A stretch of 64,000 nt of DNA from Modicisalibacter coralii (lineage in GTDB: Bacteria > Pseudomonadota > Gammaproteobacteria > Pseudomonadales > Halomonadaceae). The stretch is taken from assembly GCF_004117855.1 (NCBI RefSeq), contig NZ_QWBW01000022.1, positions 17,752 through 81,751 on the forward strand, read 5' to 3'. Shown here piece by piece: positions 48,237-55,963 of the stretch (positions are counted from its first letter, which is position 1; the number at the start of each line of letters is the position of its first letter). A program made the position numbers and the translations under genes. The notes below the pieces were generated by a model. That model did no database searches. It was not told the origin of the DNA and saw only the letters and a list, made by a program, of their open reading frames with translations.

Positions 48237-48776
48237 ATGACAGCAATGACAAGAGCCGATGACGCAACTCGCAACGATCTTCTCTCGCTGGACGACGTAC
48301 TCGCTGCGGCGATGACGCATGAGCACCTGGCCATCAACCGCTACCGGTGGGTATCACTGCGATTTCTGCCGTTCAGTGTTGCCTTGAGCCGGCTGTTCGA
48401 AGCGCTCGCCGGCGAGGCGGAACTGCGTCTGCAGAACCTGACGGAAACGGCCGAGCGGCTGGGGAAACTCGAGCAACTGCCCGCCGCGGCGCCGCCGATC
48501 AACGACGGCGAGCGACGCCATTTCTTCGTCACCGATGAGGAAGCCGCCGCCGAGATCATGGCCTGCATGCTCGCCGAGGAGCACGCCACGCAACGGTTCT
48601 ACAGCGAGTTGCGTATCCTCTGCGCGCTTCCGACACTCGACGGTGTGCTGGGCGAGGCCATCGAACAGACGCGGTTGCAGGCACGGCTGCTCGAGGAGAG
48701 CGGTACGCAGTTGCTGCAAGGAAGGCACGCAGGGCACACAGAGCCGCTCAGGTGTGCAGCCCCAGGGTATCGATAG
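48237..48776 (+). CDS. Predicted ferritin-like four-helix protein
   Basis: Hypothetical 179-residue protein, no signal peptide. Four helix-length segments carry repeated acidic/His pairs: MTHEHLAINRYRW, EALAGEAELRLQNLTE, ACMLAEEHATQRFYSEL and EAIEQTRLQARLLEE. The spacing resembles ferritin/rubrerythrin-like di-metal bundles, but the ligands are only loosely matched. Function unknown; metal or peroxide handling is a guess. GGGAGACAGGG precedes the ATG. Isolated, followed by a 185-base gap. Confidence 0.6.
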   Translation: MTAMTRADDATRNDLLSLDDVLAAAMTHEHLAINRYRWVSLRFLPFSVALSRLFEALAGEAELRLQNLTETAERLGKLEQLPAAAPPINDGERRHFFVTDEEAAAEIMACMLAEEHATQRFYSELRILCALPTLDGVLGEAIEQTRLQARLLEESGTQLLQGRHAGHTEPLRCAAPGYR

Positions 48777-48961
48777 CCACCACCGTCGGCGCCCCTGCTG
48801 CCTCGGTCGCGGGCCAGGAAAAGTCGTCCAGTGGGCAACGGCAGTAGCCGGATCGACATCGATGGTGTAGTTTTTGCATCCTTTGAAGCGGCGGGCCGTT
48901 ACCCCGGCCCCCGTCTGAACGGCACCCTACCCGGGACGCCGGATGAACGAGGAGATACACG

Positions 48962-49540
48962 ATGTCGACTTCACCCGTCACGCTGATGGTGGCGCGCCGC
49001 GTGGCTCGCGGGCGTTACCGCGATTTCAACGTCTGGCTCAACGAGGGCCGCGACCTGGCCGCCGACTTTCCCGGCTACCTGGGCTCCGGCGTGCTTGCGC
49101 CGCCGCCCGGCGACAACGAATACCAGATCGTCTTCCGCTTTGCCGACGAGGCCACGTTGACCGCCTGGGAACATTCCGCCTCGCGGCGCGCCTGGCTGGT
49201 GCGGGGACGTGACCTGTTCGAGGCCCCGCAGGAGCATCGCGCCACCGGGCTCGACAGCTGGTTCCGCCATGGCCAGGGACACACGCCACCGCGCTGGAAG
49301 CAGGCCGTGGCGATCTGGCTGGCGTTCTTCCCGGTCTCGCTGACCTTTCAATGGCTATTCGGCGATGCGCTCGCCGACCTGCCGCTGGTGCCGCGCGTGC
49401 TCGCCAGTACTCTGATGCTCACGCCGGTGATGGTGTTCGTGTTCATTCCGCTCTCCACGCGGTTGCTGGCGCCGTGGCTCAATGCCGCGGCTGGTTCCCG
49501 GCGCGCTGTCGCGTGGCGCCGCACCCGCCGCAGCGCCTGA
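48962..49540 (+). CDS. ABM-domain membrane protein
   Basis: Protein of 192 residues. Residues 1-100 resemble the antibiotic biosynthesis monooxygenase (ABM) dimeric alpha/beta fold (VTLMVARRVARGRYRDFNVWLNEG, FPGYLGSGVLAPP, YQIVFRFADEATLTAWEHS). The rest has two membrane helices (about 112-132 and 142-165), as in COG3224-type proteins. Function is not established; heme or quinone chemistry is known in some ABM proteins. AGGAGA lies about seven bases before the ATG. Confidence 0.75.
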   Translation: MSTSPVTLMVARRVARGRYRDFNVWLNEGRDLAADFPGYLGSGVLAPPPGDNEYQIVFRFADEATLTAWEHSASRRAWLVRGRDLFEAPQEHRATGLDSWFRHGQGHTPPRWKQAVAIWLAFFPVSLTFQWLFGDALADLPLVPRVLASTLMLTPVMVFVFIPLSTRLLAPWLNAAAGSRRAVAWRRTRRSA

Positions 49541-50326
49541 CCACCGGCAAGGCCGCCGCCATCGGCAAACCGAGAGTGGCGAGTCCGATCCCCGACCCGT
49601 CGACGGTCACCGAGATGGCCATCGACGGGTTGGGCTTCAAGCTGCTGGGGCGTGGATCATGGCGGCTTCGGCGGCGCGCTCTGGTTCCGTGACTCCACCT
49701 TTCATCCCGACGGGCAGCTACCCGGCTGCGCCCGCTGCCATGCGAGTGTACTCAAGGGCCTCTTCTGGCGTCTTTCCGGTCATCCCGTCCTGACTCGACC
49801 TGTAGGCTCATGGAACCTCGTAACGGCGCGTGGTCACAGCGTTGAACGGCCGGACGGCATGTCGCTTGCCTGATGCTGGGTTTCAACGTTACCTGGACGT
49901 TATTGGCCATGGCTTTTTTGACGATGGAACGCCGGGGCTTAGAGCGCTTTTACACAACCGCTAGACGACGTGGGCTTATCCGGCGGCAGGGCCCGAGGCG
50001 TCGGACCGTTGCGAGGGCGCTGTGAACCCCTCCCTGGGCGCTACCTTTGCCATCCATGGCAAAGGACCCTCGCTTCGCCTTGCCCCCGACGCCCATCGTC
50101 AGAGGGTTTGGTAATGGGCTCTTGAAGACGTGGATATCTCCGGTGGTCCTGCTCTGATAATATTGGTTGTTTCTGCATGTTCTTTGATGATTGATGCGAT
50201 TTATATCAAGGGGCGCGTTTGCGCGACGTAAAAGCACGTGACAAAATACTGTTGTAGGGCGGTTTTTCATCGCGTCGCGGCTCCCGGGTCGCCGTAAAGG
50301 CCCGCTTTATGGCCTTCAGGTGAACC
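49541..50326. other. Gene-free region leading into the repeat-bounded segment
   Basis: About 790 bases. The first 390 hold short frames in different phases, one with a CARCH motif, that could be decayed coding sequence but match nothing I recognise. Then comes repeat copy A (49936-50116), then an AT-rich stretch (50130-50270) that may carry the promoter of the VOC gene. Confidence 0.45.
49936..50116. repeat. Direct repeat, copy A
   Basis: About 180 bases homologous to 52844-53008. A 65-base block (50011-50075) is identical in both. Within it CCTTTGCCAT (50044-50053) pairs with ATGGCAAAGG (50056-50065), and GCGAGGG at the block's left pairs with CCCTCGC at its right. Same orientation as copy B, about 2.9 kb apart. 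Confidence 0.85.
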
Positions 50327-50650
50327 ATGAACATTAACTTGCTCGTCTTGCGCTGCAGAGAATTGGAAGCGAGTAAGCAGTTTTATGAACTGCTCGGATT
50401 TTGTTTTGTCAAGGAAAGGCACGGCGACGGGCCGCTGCACTATTCATCACAAGATGCCGGCTTCGTGTTTGAGCTTTATCCATTGAAAGAGAATGAGGAA
50501 CCGGGCAATTCAAGGATAGGTTTCTCCGTAAAAGACATGCGGCAAGTTCTCTCGAAAATGGTAGTTGCGAGTCAATATGAACTCAATGGTAGCCAGGTTT
50601 ACGTCGTGCGAGATCCTGATGGAAGAAAGGTCGAACTCAAGGAGCAATGA
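50327..50650 (+). CDS. VOC-family (glyoxalase/bleomycin-resistance-like) protein
   Basis: Small 107-residue protein of the vicinal-oxygen-chelate fold: LLVLRCRELEASKQFYELLGF opens the first beta-alpha-beta module, and VRDPDGRKVELKE closes the second with a Glu at the usual metal position. The His expected near the N-terminus is Leu/Val here, so metal binding is doubtful. Codon use is AT-richer than the flanking genes. AGGTGA precedes the ATG. First gene of the repeat-bounded segment. Confidence 0.75.
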   Translation: MNINLLVLRCRELEASKQFYELLGFCFVKERHGDGPLHYSSQDAGFVFELYPLKENEEPGNSRIGFSVKDMRQVLSKMVVASQYELNGSQVYVVRDPDGRKVELKEQ

Positions 50651-50735
50651 CCCGCGTTATACGGATGCCCTTGTCTCCGCTTAGCTACGTCAAGGCCACC
50701 GGGGCGCTTCGCGTCAAGATTCTCGAGGTTATCCG

Positions 50736-51476
50736 ATGAAATGGATTAAAAAAATATTTGGAAGAAAAAGTGAGATCGACGTGGAAGGAGTTGATGAGCG
50801 GGTAGATTCGTCTTCTGAAATCGATCCTGAGATGCAGGAGATGTTGGAAAAGGGGGTCGAGGCAAGAGAGTTGGTTTTAGCGTCCCTGGGTGACCTCGAT
50901 TCGGATGTCATAGCACCATTCGTGAATCCTGCGTTCATGGGAGGCCCTGCTTGGCCATCACTGAGACAATCATGGAGAGTCATAAGGAAGCCTGGTTCTA
51001 CTATTGTTGTCAGTGACGGACTTTCTGATCCGTTCGAGGACGAAAAGGTTCCGCTGGGTTATAGGGTCGAGGTCTGTGCCGAGGCTCCAGAAACCTATCC
51101 AGACATTCGGAGTAGTTGGCTTTTTGGTATCGTCTACCAAGTCAGTCAGCTGGTTGCACACCATGGCAACGTACATGAGATGTTGGAGAACAAATACAAT
51201 ACGCTGTCTACGGTGGTTTCGGTGGATGGTTTGCCAGAGGAATGGAAAAACGAAGATGGCAAGGTTGGTGTTTTGCTTGGCTTCCCTAATAAAAATTTTC
51301 CTTCCCATATTCAACTGCCTGAGGGCTCGGTTCGTATTCTTGTCATCAAGCTGCTTCATCCTCGAGAGCTTCGTTTTATCGAGGCCGACGAAGATATGGA
51401 AAAGCAAAGAAATATATTGGTAGCTGCTTTTAAAGGCAATCATCTATCAGAAGTTGATCGAGAGCCAGTCGTTTAA
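50736..51476 (+). CDS. SUFU-like domain protein (possible immunity protein)
   Basis: Protein of 246 residues with a charged N-terminal 45 residues and no signal peptide. The body resembles bacterial suppressor-of-fused (SUFU) domains: STIVVSDGLSDPF, PLGYRVEVCAEAP, WLFGIVYQVSQLVAHHG and a C-terminal LLHPRELRFI. SUFU-superfamily proteins are known as immunity proteins in polymorphic toxin systems. No toxin gene is recognisable next to it, so that role is only suggested. The gene is clearly AT-rich compared with the genome, a sign of transfer. GAGG precedes the ATG. Confidence 0.6.
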   Translation: MKWIKKIFGRKSEIDVEGVDERVDSSSEIDPEMQEMLEKGVEARELVLASLGDLDSDVIAPFVNPAFMGGPAWPSLRQSWRVIRKPGSTIVVSDGLSDPFEDEKVPLGYRVEVCAEAPETYPDIRSSWLFGIVYQVSQLVAHHGNVHEMLENKYNTLSTVVSVDGLPEEWKNEDGKVGVLLGFPNKNFPSHIQLPEGSVRILVIKLLHPRELRFIEADEDMEKQRNILVAAFKGNHLSEVDREPVV

Positions 51477-51541
51477 AAAGCTTACCAGGCACTGTTGGCG
51501 GAAAAGTTTGCAAAGCGCGGCCTCAGGCGAGAGGAAAACCT

Positions 51542-52093
51542 ATGGAAGATATCATCGGATACACTGTAGCGGGCCTGCTTGTCCTGTCAGCGGCTCTGCT
51601 CGGGACCTTGATCCCGGGCGGACCCATTGAGAACAGGAATTTCTCGCATATACCTCCCGTGAAGCTGGCAATGTTCAACGTGTTTCTGACGGTTCTGGGT
51701 ATTGGCAGCTTTGCACTGGTCTATTTTGCCATTATTGGGGCCGGGCCGGCATTCGTCGTGGCCGCGCTCTTTGGGTTGGCGTACTTTTTCGTGTATGCCC
51801 TGGACTTGGGCAAGATATTTCCAGTCTCTCCAGACGGTATGCCGCGGGCGTTGTTCTGGATCGAGGTCGTCGGGCTCATCCTGTCGATACCGCTGATGGT
51901 TCTATCGCTCGCCTCCATTTTCATGGCAAACGGTGGTGTCCATGCGCCTGCCGCCATGTCGAGTTCCCTGGTCATTCTGATCGCTTTAACGATTGTGCTG
52001 GGCATTGGGATCGTCATATTCGCGACACGGGCGGCAATGAGAAAATCACCCGGCAAGGCGGACTCGGCTGCCGAACAAAAGCGGCAAGGCTGA
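51542..52093 (+). CDS. Hypothetical multi-pass membrane protein
   Basis: Protein of 183 residues with five predicted helices (about 5-25, 42-65, 68-90, 105-130 and 140-162) and a basic, hydrophilic tail (RKSPGKADSAAEQKRQG). No family recognised. GAGG lies about eight bases before the ATG. It sits between the SUFU-like and LysE genes on the same strand, with gaps of 65 and 53 bases, so an operon is possible. Confidence 0.65.
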   Translation: MEDIIGYTVAGLLVLSAALLGTLIPGGPIENRNFSHIPPVKLAMFNVFLTVLGIGSFALVYFAIIGAGPAFVVAALFGLAYFFVYALDLGKIFPVSPDGMPRALFWIEVVGLILSIPLMVLSLASIFMANGGVHAPAAMSSSLVILIALTIVLGIGIVIFATRAAMRKSPGKADSAAEQKRQG

Positions 52094-52146
52094 CGGCTCG
52101 GGCCATCAATAATGGAGCCCGTGGTGGGTAACCAGTAGGAGGTAAA

Positions 52147-52755
52147 ATGCTTGCAACGGCAACGCTTTTCCTGGCGATGATGGTCCCGTTGGTATGGAGT
52201 CCCGGGCCGAACAACGTGATGTGTGCGACCGTCGGCGCAAAGCAGGGGGTCAAGGAGTCGGTGCCTTTTATCCTGGGCTTGAATGTGCCGATCTTCGTTT
52301 ATGCCCTCTTGACGGGGTTCGGGTTGGCGGCGCTGTTGAACAGCATCCCTCGTCTTGCCCCCGTCTTGACGCTGCTTGGCGCTCTTTATGTCGTGTTCCT
52401 GGGCGTAAAGCTGCTAAGGGCGTCTTCAGGGGGCAATGCCGACGATGTTCAGTATGGATTCAGGTCGGGGCTTGTCATCAGCTCCCTCAATGTCAAGGTG
52501 GTCGCCGTTCTGGTTGCCATGTATTCGCAATTCGCCAACGATGACAGGTATTTTTCATTCGTCCTGGCGGTATCCTTCGTTCTCGTGTGCGTGGTTGGGC
52601 ACTTGCTATGGAATGCCATCGGCCGAGTATCGAGTCAGGTCATCAAGAATGAAAAATTCCTGAGAATCCAGAATCGGTTCTATGGCGCCTTGCTGGCGGG
52701 CGTTGGCATCTGGATGTTCTTGTCGGCCTGGAATACGTCAGTGGCTGAACCGTAA
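52147..52755 (+). CDS. LysE/RhtB-family exporter
   Basis: Inner-membrane exporter of 202 residues with six helices. The family signature WSPGPNNVMCATVGAKQGVK near the N-terminus, followed by a second-helix GLAALLNSIPRLAPVLTLLGALYVVFLGVKL, is diagnostic; amino acids are the usual substrates. AGGAGG lies five bases before the ATG. Last gene before repeat copy B. Confidence 0.82.
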   Translation: MLATATLFLAMMVPLVWSPGPNNVMCATVGAKQGVKESVPFILGLNVPIFVYALLTGFGLAALLNSIPRLAPVLTLLGALYVVFLGVKLLRASSGGNADDVQYGFRSGLVISSLNVKVVAVLVAMYSQFANDDRYFSFVLAVSFVLVCVVGHLLWNAIGRVSSQVIKNEKFLRIQNRFYGALLAGVGIWMFLSAWNTSVAEP

Positions 52756-52843
52756 ATCGTTGGCGAGCATGCACCATGAATCGAGGGGACATTAAACCCC
52801 GTTGATGGCGGGCATCGACGGCAGCGGTCGTTAGCCAGTGCTG

Positions 52844-53008
52844 GGCTTAGAACGCCTTTCACAACCGGTAGACGAAGTGAGCTTCTCCGGCGGCAGGACG
52901 TCGCGAGGGCGCTGTGAACCCCTCCCTGGGCGCTACCTTTGCCATCCATGGCAAAGGACCCTCGCTTTGCTCTGCCACCGGCACCCATCATCAGAGGGTT
53001 TGGAAATG
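52844..53008. repeat. Direct repeat, copy B
   Basis: Homologous to 49936-50116; the identical 65-base core is 52903-52967. A gap of about 16 bases relative to copy A lies just before the core. It bounds the right side of the AT-richer segment. Confidence 0.85.
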
Positions 53009-53046
53009 CATTCTTATTGCTTGTCAGGAGCTAACCGCCATCCAGC

Positions 53047-53073
53047 AAAAAGCCGAGGCGTTTCAGCCTCGGC
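53047..53073 (-). terminator. Rho-independent terminator of the small minus-strand gene
   Basis: GCCGAGGC (53052-53059) pairs with GCCTCGGC (53066-53073). On the minus strand five T follow the stem. Confidence 0.85.
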
Positions 53074-53129
53074 CCAAGGAAGCAAGGGCCCGTGGAATCC
53101 AGTGGGCCGCTCGCTGTCGGTGGAACGGA

Positions 53130-53354
53130 TCATTCATCGTCGGCGATGACGACGTTCGTCTCACCGGCAAGGACTTCGTCCCAGGCCTGGTCGAGCGTGT
53201 AACCCTGACACGCATCGATGGTGTCGAGTACCTCGACGGCATGCTGCAGGGAGTGGCCGTTGGCTTTCAGCGCGACCACGACCTTGGCAAGGTCCTGCTT
53301 GCTGAAGGTGCTGGCGATAAGGTCGGCTTGCTCGGTCAACTGGATGCAGTTCAT
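53130..53354 (-). CDS. Small hypothetical protein (74 aa)
   Basis: A 74-residue, acidic, helical protein without signal peptide, starting MNCIQLTEQADLIASTFSKQDL and ending VVIADDE. GAGGA lies about eight bases before ATG 53354, and a good terminator follows, which supports a real gene. No family recognised; the size and helical pattern would suit a regulator or antitoxin, but there is no partner gene. Confidence 0.6.
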   Translation of the reverse strand: MNCIQLTEQADLIASTFSKQDLAKVVVALKANGHSLQHAVEVLDTIDACQGYTLDQAWDEVLAGETNVVIADDE

Positions 53355-53798
53355 TGTTCCATCCTCATGCAAGGTCATCATTACCCGGGGGAGGATCCCG
53401 TCACGGGTTGCCATCTGCGATGGCGTTCTGGTGCCTTGGCTACGCATGCCGGGCCGGATAAGCGCCCACGGCTGCACTGCGTCAGGGTCATAAGTTTTCC
53501 AAGACCTCCGCTTCCGGCGCCTGGATCAAAGTAGGCATGGCGCTCGGGTGGTAGCCGGGCGTCGGGTCAGTGAGTCGCGGTGGCGAATTCCTGTCCGACG
53601 CCGTGAGTTCACTATGGGCCAGGGCGGTGCATCTCACAAAGCGCCATTAGCCGCACGATGCGTTGTAGTTCAACTACATGGCGTGTGTTCGGTGTTGGAA
53701 CGGGTAGCGGGACTACGGCAGTGACTGTCGGAGTGCTCTTCGAATCGGTGACCTCATTGCTACGCTGGGTGGGGTCGATGCCTTCAGGGAGGTCTTCC
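53355..53798. other. Gene-free region upstream of the cupin gene
   Basis: About 440 bases. The only clear structure is the palindrome at 53664-53678. It should contain the promoters of both divergent small genes. Confidence 0.4.
53664..53678. promoter_or_regulatory. Perfect palindrome upstream of cupin gene
   Basis: TGTAGTT-C-AACTACA is a perfect 15-bp inverted repeat 120 bases before the cupin ATG, a plausible operator. Regulator unknown. Confidence 0.4.
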
Positions 53799-54110
53799 AT
53801 GCAGAATCTGTTTACCGATGTTCCCGAGCGCCTGGACGAGGAGTGCTTCGAGGCGATCCTGGAAAACAGCGCCGTGACGGTGGAGCGAATCGTCTCGAAG
53901 GGACATCGCTCGCCGGCGTCCGGCTGGTACGATCAGGATCGCGACGAGTGGGTCGTGGTGCTCCAGGGGCGTGCCGTTCTGGCGTTCGAGCAGGGTGCGG
54001 ACATGACGCTGGCACCCGGCGATCACGTCGTCATTCCGGCGCACAGGCGCCATCGTGTCGCCTGGACCGATCCCGATGTCACGACCATCTGGCTGGCGGT
54101 ACATTATTGA
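53799..54110 (+). CDS. Cupin domain protein
   Basis: Small 103-residue single cupin barrel. VERIVSKGHRSPASGWYDQDRDEWVVVLQG carries the first cupin motif, with Glu/Asp in place of part of the His set, and LAPGDHVVIPAHRRHRVAW the second with its His. Metal-dependent binding or catalysis is possible; substrate unknown. GGGAGG lies six bases before the ATG. Confidence 0.78.
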   Translation: MQNLFTDVPERLDEECFEAILENSAVTVERIVSKGHRSPASGWYDQDRDEWVVVLQGRAVLAFEQGADMTLAPGDHVVIPAHRRHRVAWTDPDVTTIWLAVHY

Positions 54111-54204
54111 GGCGCGCATGGTGCCGGCCCGGTGTTTGGCGCGAAGTAAATGCTGCGTTGCACCAGGGCGGGGCGAAAGAGGCATCCAAGGCCCCAAATG
54201 AGAG

Positions 54205-54250
54205 CGCCCAGCCCCTGGTTACAAGGGCTGGGCGATATGTGTTTTTTGTC
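54205..54250 (+). terminator. Terminator of the cupin gene
   Basis: CGCCCAGCCC (54205-54214) pairs with GGGCTGGGCG (54225-54234), followed after a few bases by a run of T. Confidence 0.7.
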
Positions 54251-54426
54251 TTGAGTCTTGTTTTTGTTGGACTTTAACAGGGGCTGGCGTAGTTGTTGCT
54301 ATTGTTAGGGTAGTTAGCGCCACGTTAACGTGGTGCCCGAACCGTCGCATCGCGAGTCGTTCGACTGGCGGCGACGCAAGAGTGAGCTGGCGTGCTCCAC
54401 CTAGTCCCCTTCGGGGGACTTTTTTT
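54241..54426 (+). ncRNA. Candidate small RNA ending in a strong terminator
   Basis: A classic terminator (AGTCCCC 54403-54409, loop TTCG, GGGGACT 54414-54420, then seven T) ends a stretch with no plus-strand gene, about 170 bases after the cupin terminator. The stem GCGCCACGTT/AACGTGGTGC (54317-54336) lies inside. The 5' end is a guess; no known RNA family recognised. Confidence 0.3.
54403..54426 (+). terminator. Rho-independent terminator without an obvious gene
   Basis: Seven-bp GC-rich stem with a UUCG tetraloop and a seven-T tail. Confidence 0.85.
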
Positions 54427-54730
54427 CGTTCTGTGGTATGGCTGGCTTGTTCGTGCTGACGCGAGTTGTCGTTGTTGCGTCTTGTTCTTGCCTGTCGGTG
54501 GCCTTCCGCTTGTTGGTCTTGTTCACCGCGGCCATCGATTCGCCTTGTATTTCTTGCCGACGCCGTGCGTCGTTGCGATGGGCACATGATCCATTGTGCT
54601 TTCTTTTCAAACAACTCCACTTTGGTGGCATAGCCCTTCGTCGACCTTGCGATACTGGCAGGTGACGGCGTTGTGATGGCCCGGTGCGGCGACATACACT
54701 GCCGAGATACCCCTTGCCAGGAGTGCCGCC

Positions 54731-55963
54731 ATGCTCGATGCCTCGACGACACCGCCATGGCTCGAACCAGTGGCCGAGTCGGTTGGCGTGCCGTCTCCGC
54801 ACGCCGGGTTGCACACCGCCTGCAGTCACGATCCCGACCCGCTTCGGGCGGCGACGGATCTGGCCGAAGCGCTGGGTGAGGCGTCACTGGGCGCGGTGCT
54901 GTTCTTCTGCAGTGCCGAGTACCCGCTGGCGGCCCTCGGCGAGGCGCTGACCGCCGCCTTCGAGGGCGTGCCGGTCAGCGGCTGCACCACCGCCGGGGAG
55001 ATCACGCCGAACGGCTACGGCCGCGGGGGCATCGTGGCGATCGGCTTCGAACGGGTGCATTTTGCCGTGTCGACGGCGCTGATCGACGATCTGGCGCACT
55101 TCGATCTGATCCGCGCCCAGCGCCTCACCGATACCTTGCTCAACGAGTGCCGCCATCAGGCGGTGGCGCCGATCGCCGGGCACAGCTTCGCGCTGACCCT
55201 GCTCGATGGCTTGTCGAGCAGTGAAGAGCAGGTGCTGGCCACGCTGGATGCGGCGCTGGGCAGCATCCCCAGCTTCGGCGGCTCGGCCGGCGACGACAAC
55301 CGCCTGGCGCACACCCATGTCTTTCATCAGGGGCGCTTTCACGATCAGGCGGCGGTGGTGGTGATGGTCAATACGTCGCTGCCGTTCGAGGTGTTCAGCA
55401 CCCACCATCTGCGGCCCCGGCGCGAGAAGCTGGTGGTCACCGCCGCCGACCGCCAGCGGCGCACCGTGTTAGAACTCAACGCCGCGCCCGCCGCCGAGGA
55501 GTACGCGCGGCTGGTGGGGCGCCCGGTCGACGCCCTCGACGAGACCGATTTCGCCCGTCATCCGCTGGCGGTACGCATCGGCGAGGCGCACTACGTGCGC
55601 TCGATCCAGCGCGTCAATCCCGATGGCAGCCTGACCTTCTACTGCGCGGTGGAGAACGGCATCGTGCTCACCGCGATGACCCCGGCGCCGATTCTCGACG
55701 ACCTCGAGACAGTGTTCGCCGGGCTGGAAACGCGCTTGGGGCCGCCGGCGCTGGTGATCGGCTGCGACTGCTTCCTGCGCCGTCTGGAGATCGAGGCGCT
55801 GGAGAGGGTCGCGGCGGCGGAAGACGTGTTGCGGCGCCATCGCACGGTCGGCTTCAACACCTATGGAGAGCAGCACCATGGGATGCACATCAACCAGACC
55901 TTCACCGGGGTGGCTATTGGACGCCCCGAGTGCCGAGACGGCGGAACCGGCGAGCGAGCGTGA
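54731..55963 (+). CDS. nosP: FIST-domain sensor protein (NosP-like)
   Basis: Cytoplasmic 410-residue protein with FIST_N (about 45-235: GAVLFFCSAEYPLAALGEAL, VPVSGCTTAGEITPNGYG, FGGSAGDDNRL) and FIST_C (about 236-390: AAPAAEEYARLVGRPVD, GFNTYGEQHHGMHINQTFTGVA). In Pseudomonas the FIST protein NosP binds heme and nitric oxide and inhibits the co-encoded kinase NahK. The same gene pair and overlap occur here, so the same role is inferred; heme binding is not proven by the sequence. AGGAG lies about seven bases before the ATG. Confidence 0.82.
   Translation: MLDASTTPPWLEPVAESVGVPSPHAGLHTACSHDPDPLRAATDLAEALGEASLGAVLFFCSAEYPLAALGEALTAAFEGVPVSGCTTAGEITPNGYGRGGIVAIGFERVHFAVSTALIDDLAHFDLIRAQRLTDTLLNECRHQAVAPIAGHSFALTLLDGLSSSEEQVLATLDAALGSIPSFGGSAGDDNRLAHTHVFHQGRFHDQAAVVVMVNTSLPFEVFSTHHLRPRREKLVVTAADRQRRTVLELNAAPAAEEYARLVGRPVDALDETDFARHPLAVRIGEAHYVRSIQRVNPDGSLTFYCAVENGIVLTAMTPAPILDDLETVFAGLETRLGPPALVIGCDCFLRRLEIEALERVAAAEDVLRRHRTVGFNTYGEQHHGMHINQTFTGVAIGRPECRDGGTGERA

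Larger units (their letters stand above)
52756..53129. other. Gene-free region containing repeat copy B
   Basis: About 370 bases between the LysE gene and the small minus-strand gene. It holds the direct repeat (52844-53008) and the terminator at 53047-53073; nothing else stands out. Confidence 0.5.
54111..54730. other. Gene-free region with two terminators
   Basis: About 620 bases between the cupin and FIST genes. It holds the cupin terminator, a palindrome (54317-54336) and a second T-tailed terminator at 54403-54426. No open frame has a convincing ribosome site. See the sRNA candidate. Confidence 0.5.

Noticed and set aside
49652..49873. Small protein with a CxxCH heme motif
   Set aside because: No ribosome site, no signal peptide and no similarity outside the five-residue motif, which can arise by chance.
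50640..52150. Integron cassette array with attC sites between the small genes
   Set aside because: I looked for RYYYAAC/GTTRRRY pairs in the gaps after 50650, 51476 and 52093 and found none that fit; gene content alone is not enough.
54401..54535. A 44-residue basic protein on the minus strand (starting MAAVNKTNKRKATD)
   Set aside because: Its end lies inside the plus-strand terminator stem, and it has no clear ribosome site or known family.
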